64,000 nucleotides of DNA from Dugong dugon (taxonomy: Eukaryota > Chordata > Mammalia > Sirenia > Dugongidae): contig CM057469.1 in the NCBI GenBank assembly GCA_030035585.1, positions 22,686,501 through 22,750,500 of the forward strand, written 5' to 3'. Positions 56,231 to 64,000 of this stretch are shown one piece after another (positions within the stretch are counted from its first letter, which is position 1; every line of letters starts with the position of its first letter). The notes beneath the pieces were generated by a model, which worked only from the letters and a program-made list of their open reading frames with translations, did no database searches and was not told where the DNA came from. The translations under genes were made by a program, and so were the position numbers.

Positions 56231-56642
56231 TGTTGTTTCTTTTAAATATTTCTTTCATTAGAATAATCTGTTAAAATCTGGAGTAGCAAGTTTGAATATT
56301 TAAACAGATTTTGTCTACAGTCTTTTCAAGTAAACAGCGTAACAAAATGAAGCAGACCATGTAGCAGTTGGGTAAAAAAAAATTAGATGACAGAAGAGCT
56401 GAAGGAGAAATTTACTTCTTATTTATAGATTAAGTTAGAGATTAGTGAGTATTCTCGGTGCAGAATTTAAAGGCTTCTTGTGGTATCACTTGCAATTGAT
56501 GAAGATGATTTTTTACCAGGAAGCCCAAAGCAGGCCATCTACTTCCTTTATTGGCATGATCATTCTAACTGGTGGCTTTGAGATTCAGCTAAACCAAGAA
56601 CGAAAAATTGAGGAAGTTTCTTGACATAATCTAATTTTTATG
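56231..56642. other. No gene recognised
   Basis: Single-copy-looking DNA between L1-C and an RTE stub. Confidence 0.4.
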
Positions 56643-56757
56643 CTCAAACATAGCAATAATTGAGAGGATGGCACAGGATCAGGCAGCCTTTTGTTCTGTT
56701 GTACATGGGGTCACTATGAGTTGGAACCAACTCAATGACACCTAACAACAACATTGT
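56643..56757 (+). mobile_element. RTE 3'-end stub, sense
   Basis: GAGGATGGCACAGGATCAGG, TTGTTCTGTTGTACATGGGG, AACCAACTCAATGACACC and TAACAACAACA. 5'-truncated to about 115 bases. Confidence 0.8.
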
Positions 56758-57223
56758 AAATAAAGATATGTATGTAGTGGGAAGAGGGTTAACAACACAT
56801 TTTTTTCCCCTTCTGCATGAAAATTTGGCCTTCACTTATCTTCCTGGATGTTTTTCTGGGAACATGTAAAGATGGTATGGGTCAACTTTGTCACTAGGCA
56901 GCATTGTAAAAAATGACCCTTAATGGGTCCTGATTGCTATTGCACCTGGGCTGGCAGACCTGTAAATACCTGATAGGAAGCCATAAGTTTGGCCTTCCCA
57001 GCCTGTGACTCGGATTCCTTCGTGGAGTCCCTGGGAGGTACGTCTACGGAGTTACTTCAAGAGATGTCAGGCAAGTGGCTTCTAAGCCTGGTTGCCTCAC
57101 ACACCTGCTGGGTGTGAGACTTGTTGCCTTAATAATGAGTAAACTGCTGCCAGGACTCTCTCTGGAAGAGGAACACTCCATGCCTTCCTGCTGGCAATCT
57201 GTGTCTCCTATGGCTTCTAAGTT
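56758..57223. other. No gene recognised
   Basis: Unassigned; no supported frame. Confidence 0.4.
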
Positions 57224-57410
57224 AGTGGTTCTCAAAGTGTAGTTCCCGAGACCAGCAGCAGCAGCATCCCCAGAGAACTCTTTAAAAATGCAAATTCTGG
57301 GGCCCTACCTCAGATCTACTGAATCAAAAACTCAGGGAGGAGGACAGAAATCTGTGTTCTAACAATCCCAGCAGGTGACCCGATATGTGCTGAAGCTTGA
57401 GAACCATCTC
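57224..57410 (-). mobile_element. MER5A, full length
   Basis: Terminal repeats TAGTGGTTCTCAAAGTGTAG and the inverse in GCTTGAGAACCATCTC. Inside are AGACCAGCAGCAGCAGCATC, AATGCAAATTCTGGGGCCCT and AGATCTACTGAATCAAAAAC. A hAT-Charlie non-autonomous transposon in reverse of the consensus orientation. Confidence 0.85.
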
Positions 57411-57939
57411 TCCAAGTGAGTCTCATGCCAAGTGTCTTATGAGTCTGAGTGTTTAGGTGAGCCTACAGAGATGTTCTGCTCTTGTGGGCCCTGCATTCTA
57501 CCATACTTGTAAAGTATGTTATGGGAATGCACTTATGTTCCCAATGGGTTAGGAATGATGTTAGCATTTACTGGAGACTCAATTTGGCCTGTATTTTATG
57601 GATCATAATATAAGATTCCTGTTTATTGGTGAAACTCACTGAGAGTAAGTTTCACATTTGAAATTCAGTTTCCCTTAAAGTAAAGGTTCTATCTTGGCAA
57701 GGGAGAGAGGGTGAAAAGGGTATTTGAAGCTCTTTTCCAAGAAACACATTTGTGCCCTTTCTGTCCTTATAGTCTGTCATAATTGAGGGGGAGGAGCAGT
57801 GCCATTCATACATATACACACACAACACTTCTGTGCACACATATATGTATATTTTTATTTCACCAGGTAATTTGTTTCTCCTTCCTTTCGTTGATGCCTC
57901 AGAAAATAGAAGGGAATACACTAGCTAAATGGTTAGCTT
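57411..57939. other. No gene recognised
   Basis: A short (CA/TA)-rich patch near 57809-57850. Otherwise unassigned. Confidence 0.4.
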
Positions 57940-58370
57940 TGCTTTTGAGTTTTGGAGCTTGCAAAGTTGATTAAAAAACATCTGAAAGCTTGTCCTGCAA
58001 TAGACAATTCTTTATTACCATTTTCTGTATTCGTGGGAAAAAGCCGTCTTATGTCAAGTGGAAATGACCTTGAATGACCTGATCTGAATGGCTCTGATTT
58101 GAAGGAAATGTAATTAGCAAAGGCTTAACACATACATAGTTAAGCTAATAATTGGTGCCAAGTGTGTGATTGGAAAGCCCTTTAGGTTTAATTAGAACCT
58201 TGATTTTTGCCAATGAGCCATTTGAAAAGGTAATTAGGAATTTTAAAAAAATGTGTTTAAGAGGCTTTTATTGACACAGTGGATTTTCGGTCTCTGTTGG
58301 ATGTCTTGCTGATCCCATTATGGGTCTTTTGAAATCTGGGTTTTACTTAAAGGAAGGGTTGCCAGTGGAG
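57940..58370. promoter_or_regulatory. Candidate conserved non-coding/enhancer block
   Basis: A repeat-free stretch with dense factor-like motifs: TAATTAGC (58111), TAATAATTGG (58147), TTAATTAG (58188) and TAATTAGG (58231) are homeodomain-type, alongside a DR4 at 58065. No frame is open. The call is inference from motif clustering only; conservation cannot be tested here. Confidence 0.35.
58065..58080 (-). promoter_or_regulatory. Perfect DR4 nuclear-receptor element
   Basis: The minus strand reads AGGTCATTCAAGGTCA: two consensus half-sites in direct repeat with a 4-base spacer, the arrangement bound by thyroid-hormone receptor/RXR and LXR/RXR. The second half-site is preceded by TCA (TCAAGGTCA), also an ERR/NR5A-type extended site. 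Occupancy is unknown. Confidence 0.5.
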
Positions 58371-58489
58371 CAAATTGGCTTGACAGGGTCACCATACAAT
58401 CTGCCTTTGGACTCTTACTTCCTGTATTACTCTGGACTCTTAGTTTTCCCAACTGGAAGGGGAATTAACAATAGTTAGGTGGTTCAGAC

Positions 58490-58654
58490 GGAGCCCTGGT
58501 GGCACAGTGGTTAAGAGCTTGGCTGTTAACCAAAGGTTAGCAGTTTGAATCCACCAGCCACTCCTTGGAAACCCTATGGGGCGGTTCTACTCTGCTCTAT
58601 AGGGTCGCTACGAGTTGGAATCAACTTGACAACAACAGGTTTTCTTTGTTTTGG
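58490..58654 (+). mobile_element. AfroSINE, complete, sense
   Basis: GGAGCCCTGGTGGCACAGTG start with A-box TGGCACAGTGG and B-box-like GTTTGAATCC. The head resembles tRNA-Asn (GGCTGTTAACCAAAGG around the anticodon). Then ACCCTATGGGGCGGTTCTAC, GAGTTGGAATCAACTTGACA and a TTTTCTTTGTTTTGG tail. Target duplication TAGGTGGTTCAGAC (58476-58489) against TAAGTGGTTCAAAT (58655-58668). Confidence 0.95.
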
Positions 58655-58668
58655 TAAGTGGTTCAAAT

Positions 58669-60424
58669 AACTGAAAAGTTCAGGAATGTCAGACATGCTG
58701 AATTCAATTTAAATGAAATTGTCTGAACTCTTTGTCCCTCTACATTTCTCAGTGTTGATTTCATTCTCAGGCTGGCTTTCTCCAAGAGATGGTAAGATGA
58801 CCACTGCCACTTTTCAGTTTATATTCTACCAACTACTTCGGTGAAAAGAAAGCATCTCCTTCTGAATTGTTCTGTTCAGATTTGCAGAATGTGTCTCTTT
58901 GGGCTTATATGGGCCATAAGCTCAATCCTAAATCCATTATATTGACCAGGAGGCCAGTTGGCCATGCTTGGGTCATGTGGCCAGAGTGAGGGTCAGGGTG
59001 GGCATGTCTAATCACATGGATGGAGAAGAAAGGAAAGAGTTACGGTAAAGAAATTACATGTTTTTCAAAGGAGAAAGAATAGATTTTGGACAGTCCAAAA
59101 TAACATTATCTACTACATTTCTTTAGCAGTGTGGCACTTTCCCCACAAAACTGCATCTCCATTCCCACCAGTATGGCCAGTGTTAGTAGAACCATGTTTT
59201 AGTTGGTAGATATTTATTCTAAAAGTCAGCTGGATTTAGAGTGACTCCATAGACAGTATTTGAAGCTTACATATTCATAGTAAATCATCATCTAATCAGG
59301 TATGTTTTAAACCTATAAGATTAACTTGGTCATGTTTTTTATTTTTCATGATCAGTGAGGTTAATACTCTTCAAATTAGATGAGACATTACTAGTCTTAA
59401 TTAGCATAATTCTCCAATAATCTATGCAGAACACCTGTGTTTATAAGATCTGTGGACATTGAAGTTTTTCCTTTCAAGTAATTTTCGATAGAAGTGATTT
59501 TATGTCTATCTGAAGTATGCTAGCTGTGTTAAATTCTCTAATGTATTATAAAAGTTTTAAAATATTCTGTGAAACTGGATATTTATTTCAAATATAAAGA
59601 GCCAAGAGACTACTTCAACTGATTTTGAAAGAATTCTAAGGGTATGAAGTTACTTTACCTCAGAGTTGTTATTGAATTAACTCTAGGGTAACATGGATGT
59701 CTAGAGTCAGTGGTAACTTTGTAATTTTTTTGTCAGCATTGGTTAAGTGAAAACTTCTAATTTCATTTTTTTGCCTTAGGATTCAGTTGCCAAAAGGATT
59801 TTAAATTATGTGCATGTTTCAAGCATTCAGGTAACTGCAAGTATTTATTGAATTTCTTCTATGTACAAGTCTTATTAGGAAGCCTAGCTATCAAGGAATT
59901 TATGTTATACTTGGGGAAAAATGTACAAAAATATAACATCAATTTAGTATATACTAATTGGGAAATGGATAAGATTCATGTACTAAAAGAAGAGGAAAGT
60001 CATGTGGAAGAGTAAAAAGACATATGAAACATAAAGACATAACAGTAAGGAGAGTGAAATTCATTTGTTTTCTGAATTTTCTTTTCCACATGTTAGTATA
60101 CTTAATTTCCAAATTTACAAATTATATAGTGATCTATCCTTACAAGTAGATGAGTTGAAAGATGAGAGTTTTTAATAGTGCCGCATTTTGGAGTGTAATT
60201 TTTTTCTATTTGTTATTTAAAGGTACAGTATTTCCCTCATTAATATGAGAGGTAAGAGACTTTGGCGTTTGATATTTTCCAACTGATGTGGAAGAGATTA
60301 CAATGGTTGTTACTGTATTGATGTGTATTGGTGAATAGAAGCCATGGGTAAGGCATCTGTATGGAGGAGTTTACAGTATAATCTGGAAGATAATCTATGC
60401 AACAGAAATGCAAAGCCATCTCAG
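58669..60424. other. No gene; weak L2-like piece near 59835-59930
   Basis: GTATTTATTGAATTTCTTCT followed by ATGTACAAG resembles the L2 motif at low identity. The rest of this 1.75 kb is unassigned and may be single-copy. Confidence 0.45.
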
Positions 60425-60655
60425 TTTTCTGGATAAAAGGCAGGGTAGTCTAGTGATGAAATCATGAACCTTGAAGGCAGCTCTGTTACTTATTAGCTTT
60501 GTGAACTTGGACAAGTTACCTAAAATTTCAAGGCCTCTATTTCCTCATTTCTAATATAAAAATAATAAGAGACTCAGAGAATTAAAATAGTTAACATATA
60601 TGAAGCATTTATAAAATAAACTGGTACAGAGTAAATGCTGGTTATTATTATTTGG
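60425..60655 (+). mobile_element. MIR SINE, near complete
   Basis: GGCAGGGTAGTCTAGTGATG, TCTGTTACTTATTAGCTTTG, ACTTGGACAAGTTACCTAAA, CTATTTCCTCATTTCTAATA and ACTGGTACAGAGTAAATGCT then GGTTATTATTA. Clear MIR order. Confidence 0.85.
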
Positions 60656-60672
60656 AGATAGGGGCACATGGT

Positions 60673-60702
60673 CAGTATTTATTTATTTATTTATTTTAAA
60701 AT
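60673..60702 (+). repeat. (TATT)n microsatellite
   Basis: About six uninterrupted ATTT units next to the AfroSINE at 60715. Confidence 0.85.
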
Positions 60703-60714
60703 AATTTTGTTTAA

Positions 60715-60930
60715 TATGATACTAAACCCATTATGATTGAGTCAATTGTGATTCATAGCCACCTTATAGGACAGAGTAGAACTGCCCCATAGGGTTTCCT
60801 TGGCTGTAATCTTTACTGAAGCAGACTGCCACCTCTTTCTCTCATGGAGTAGCTGGTAGGTTCAAACTGCCAACCTTTTGCTTAGGAGCCCATGGTTAAA
60901 ATTCAACTAATAGAGAGACCCTGGTCTCGG
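60715..60930 (-). mobile_element. AfroSINE, long subfamily
   Basis: Antisense: CCCATTATGATTGAGTCAAT, GGACAGAGTAGAACTGCCCC, CTGAAGCAGACTGCCACCTC, GTTCAAACTGCCAACCTTTT. The head is decayed (AATAGAGAGACCCTGG). Confidence 0.85.
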
Positions 60931-60944
60931 TAGTGTCAAAATAA

Positions 60945-62985
60945 CTTGTATAAGACTAACCCTTATACCGATAACAATTATAAACCCTGGACAAAACACT
61001 TAAACAAATTTTTTGGAAAGGACTGGGAACAACCAAAAGCAGACATACTGAAAGAATTCCACCCTTAATAGAAGAGAACAGCACTGACTAAGAACTATAT
61101 TTCTAAGACTTTTCCTCTAAGAGCTCTTCCCAAATCACATCACAAGTGTGTAGAACTAAGATAGAAAGTTGAAGTCCTAACAGCCAGAGAAGTCAGAAAA
61201 GGAGTCTGGAACAACCAAAGCAGCTGGAAATTGAGGGGAGAAAATATCAGAAAAGAGAGAGCCACAAAAGGAGGAACTGTAAACTCTCCTCAAATTCTTA
61301 GCCGACTTCTAAACTGCACATGTGTCTGTGTTGCACATGTCCTGAGAAAAATTCCAAAAAGCCCAAGGGCAAAACAACAGTTGAAAGACTGAAAGAGCTC
61401 AGCAGAGTTTTTAGCTGCTTCAGCTGCTAAGTCTGAAGTTCGAGTCCCTTCAAGTTATAGGAAGTTGGTAGACACCTTTGACTTTCTATTGAAAACATAA
61501 GGGTCACACCTTAGGAGTAAACTCTACGTATCTGGACTGAGAGCTTTGCCTTAAGACTAAGGGCATAAACAAAATAGACCTACCCCGATAAATCATGAGA
61601 TCAAATCTCAGCATGGTCAAGGTGATTCAACAGTAATTTAATTGCCTGTTGAAACAAAACTTAGTAGTCTTCAAAGGAAGATAACAGATTCAAGAATTTT
61701 ACAATGAATCATTCACAATGCCAGTATACAATCGAAAATTACTAGACATTGTCAAGAGGAAAATAATTTAATAAAAACAGACCCACAATGATCCTGAAAT
61801 TAGAATTGGAAGACAAGCAATTTAAATTAACTACCATAAGTATACAAAGAGCCTACAGGAAAAGATGGATATAATAGATAAAGAAACAAAAGATTTCAGG
61901 AAAAAATAAGAAGAATATGAAAAATAAACCAGAAAAAAATCTGAAAACTGAAAAGTATGATAGTTGAAATAAAAATTCATAGGGTGGAATTAACAGCACA
62001 CTGGGCATACAGAAAAAAACAATGCATTTGGCAACAATTTGATAGATGTTATCCAAAATGAAGCACAAAGACAAAAAAAAAAAAAAACAGATTAAAAAAA
62101 ATGAAGGGATCCTCAGTTATCTGAAGGAGAGTATCGGGTAGCCTAATATACTTTTAATTATAGTCATTGACAGAGGGAGAGAGAAAATGAAGACAAAATA
62201 GTTGAAGACACTTTGGCTGAAAATTTTTCAGATTTGATGTAAAAAAATAATCCACAAATCCAAGAATGTCAGTGGATGAATATAAAGAAAACTACAGCTA
62301 GGCACATATGTTGAATCCAAAGGTTGAGGGAAAATCTTAAAGTCATCCTGAGAAAAAGGAAACATTACACATTGGATGAAAATAGTAAGTATTGTTTAAG
62401 ATAGCTGACATGCCATTGGAAGCAACTGAGGCCAGAATATAATGAAATAATATCTTTATAGTAATGAAAACAAAAACAAAAACAAAAAACTATCAATCTA
62501 GAATTCTGTGTTACAAACAAATATTTATTTTAAATGAAGGCAAAATAAAGTCATTTTCAGATAAATACAAACTGAGAGAATTTGTTGCTGGCAGATATAC
62601 AGTACTAGAAATGCTGAAGTAGAGTTCTTCAGGCGAAGGGAAATGATGTTGTTGTTGTTACTTGCCATCTGGTTGATTCTGACTCATGCTGACCTCATGT
62701 GTGCAGAGTAGAAATTCACTACATAGAATTTTCAAGGCTGAACCTTTCTGAAGCAGATCACCAGGCCTCACTTCCAAGGTGTCTCTGGGTGGGTTTGAAC
62801 CACCAATGTTTTGGTTAATAGTCCAGTGCTTAACCATATGTGACACCAATTTAGAAGGCAGAGGATATTGTTAGTATGTAGATAAATATAAAGATTATTT
62901 TCCTGAATTATTTAAACTCAATGGAATGTTTATGTTTAAAATCATTACAATGTATTGTATAGTTTATAACATAGTGGGTATGATT
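60945..62985 (+). mobile_element. HAL1/L1M-type relic (ORF1 region)
   Basis: Sense text of an old ORF1-type LINE. An A-rich coiled-coil stretch lies at 61780-62300. The C-terminal block TCATTTTCAGATAAATACAA...CTGAGAGAATTTGTTG...GAAATGCTGAAGTAGAG lies at 62550-62620. The following region TGTAGATAAATATAAAG...AATGTATTGTATAGTTTATA (62878-62970) follows the sequence after ORF1 in HAL1-like elements. No ORF2 follows, which favours HAL1 over L1. Many stops. Interrupted by an AfroSINE at 62648. Confidence 0.7.
62648..62850 (-). mobile_element. AfroSINE, long subfamily, in HAL1-type relic
   Basis: Antisense: TTGTTGTTGTTACTTGCCAT tail, GTGTGCAGAGTAGAAATTCA, CTGAAGCAGATCACCAGGCC, CTCTGGGTGGGTTTGAACCA. 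The head complement ends GCTTAACCATATGTGACACC. Confidence 0.88.
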
Positions 62986-63261
62986 TTTTCATGTGTGATT
63001 ATATAGGTTTGTTCTAAAATTTGAAAATCAACTATTGGAAAGCTAGGAAAATATCATATACTGCTTCAGCTAAGTATATCATTATTACATTTTTGGACAG
63101 TTCTTTGTTTTTCTGTGTTTTATATTAAATTTACTTTTGTTTGCATTGTCAGTACAATCTTAAGTTAATTTCATTTTTTAGCAGGTATCTTTCTTTTGCG
63201 CTGTCCATATTCCTACGACAGTCTGCATTGATAACTCTTTAGGTCTCATGGCCAGCTGTCA
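62986..63261. other. No gene recognised
   Basis: A/T-rich, unassigned. Confidence 0.35.
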
Positions 63262-63648
63262 TAGGTTGTTGTTGTTATTAGGTGCAGTTGAGTGGGTTCT
63301 AACTCATAGCGACCCTGTGTACAACAGAACAAAACACTGCCTGATCCTGTGCCATCCTCACAATCATTGCTGTGTTTGAGCCCATTGTTGGAGCCACTGT
63401 GTCAGTCCATCTCATTGAGGGCCTTCCTCTTTTTTGCTGACTCTCTACTTTATCAAGCATGATGTCCTTCTTCAGTAACTTGTCCCTCCTGATAACATGT
63501 CCAAAGTACGTGAAACGAAGTCTTGCCGTCCTTGCTTCTAAGTAGTATTCTGGCTGTACTTCTTCCAAGACAGATTTGTTTGTTCTTCTAGCAGTCCATG
63601 GTGTATTCAGTATTCTTTGCCAACACGATAATTCAAATGCATCTCCTT
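63262..63648 (-). mobile_element. RTE-clade LINE fragment, 3' part
   Basis: Antisense with an intact 3' end (TTGTTGTTGTTATTAGGTGC). Landmarks run through CACTGCCTGATCCTGTGCCA, GATAACATGTCCAAAGTACG and ACAGATTTGTTTGTTCTTCT to ...AATTCAAATGCATCTCC. The minus frame 63299-63568 still reads the RTE C-terminal text (ARTARLRFTYFGHVIRRDKL, then RGRPSMRWTDTV), the end of the RTE ORF. Confidence 0.92.
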
Positions 63649-64000
63649 AATTCCCGTCCTTGCTCTTTTTAGATTTACGTTTACTTTGTCTTTGCTCAGG
63701 AATGGGGACTATTTACTCCCTCTTTTAATAAAGTGCAATCTCGTGTAACTTTCTAAGACAGGGTCATGAGAAGTAGATTTTTAGTCTGAAATTATTCTAT
63801 TTGCAAATTTGTATTTGATATGGCTTTGTGTAGAATTCTAGCTTAAAAATATTCTTTCTTTCTATTTTGAGTGCATTGCTCCATGAGCAGAGACCCAGTG
63901 CTACTGATGAAAAGTCTGATGCCAACCTGATTCTCTTTCCTATTAGATAACCCATTTCTCTATCCCTCTCTCTATAAGCTCATAAATTCTTCCCTTTATT
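63649..64000. other. No gene; possible old LINE relic
   Basis: CTGATGAAAAGTCTGATGCC followed by AACCTGATTCTC looks like an antisense old L1 ORF1-type motif, at low confidence. The stretch runs off the window end. Confidence 0.35.

Noticed and set aside
55188-56274. Several 80-111 codon frames as genes
   Set aside because: They lie in the G/C-rich 5' UTR of L1-C and are not kept in L1-A or L1-B.
58490-58562. A functional tRNA gene (Asn-like)
   Set aside because: It is the head of a complete AfroSINE with tail and target duplication.

Overview
The window reads as a stretch of an afrotherian mammal genome, most probably an elephant or close relative. The evidence is the repeats: about twenty copies or stubs of an RTE-clade LINE together with AfroSINEs, which have a tRNA-like head, a body and tail shared with that RTE, and a CAACAACAA end. 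There are also L1 elements with long 5' UTRs, and old eutherian repeats (MIR, L2, MER5-type hAT, MLT1-type LTRs, Tigger1, HAL1). I found no exon of a host protein gene, no functional tRNA or rRNA gene, no CpG island and nothing prokaryotic. The window is intergenic or deep intronic. Family names come from remembered consensus features, not a database search, and most edges are good to about 5-30 bases.

Layout. 1-12.6 kb is a stack of antisense LINEs. An old L1 (L1-A, 394-12605) was split by a near full-length L1 (L1-B, 1325-9696), an AfroSINE stub, a complete AfroSINE and a solo LTR. 12.6-31.5 kb is a lower-density patchwork: RTE pieces, an old L1 (L1-E) split by a solo LTR with a perfect 5-bp target duplication, a palindromic MITE, a 479-bp TIR element, a 1.8-kb RTE with reverse-transcriptase remnants, AfroSINEs, and MIR/L2/MER5 fossils. 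31.5-36.9 kb is a second stack: old L1, RTE, Tigger1, LTR, and a young 5'-truncated L1 (L1-F, plus strand) with a 13-bp target duplication. 37-47 kb is again patchwork and includes an unusual SINE with a tRNA-Gly head. 47.1-56.2 kb is a third antisense L1 (L1-C) with an internal inverted segment, itself split by a truncated L1 (L1-D). 56.2-64 kb holds MER5, AfroSINE, MIR, a long HAL1/L1 ORF1-type relic and RTE, plus a repeat-free block at about 57.9-58.4 kb with a perfect DR4 nuclear-receptor site and four TAATTA-type motifs.

How the parts relate. No element here is intact. Every LINE reading frame is broken by stops or frameshifts, so nothing in the window could retrotranspose by itself. AfroSINEs and the tRNA-Gly SINE share their tail with the RTE, as expected if RTE machinery mobilised them. 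L1-A, -B, -C, -D and -F are one L1 lineage sampled at different ages, and L1-B and L1-F carry a derived double 3' end. Nesting gives relative ages: L1-A before L1-B, the LTR and SINEs; L1-C before L1-D; the LTR at 33995 before L1-F.
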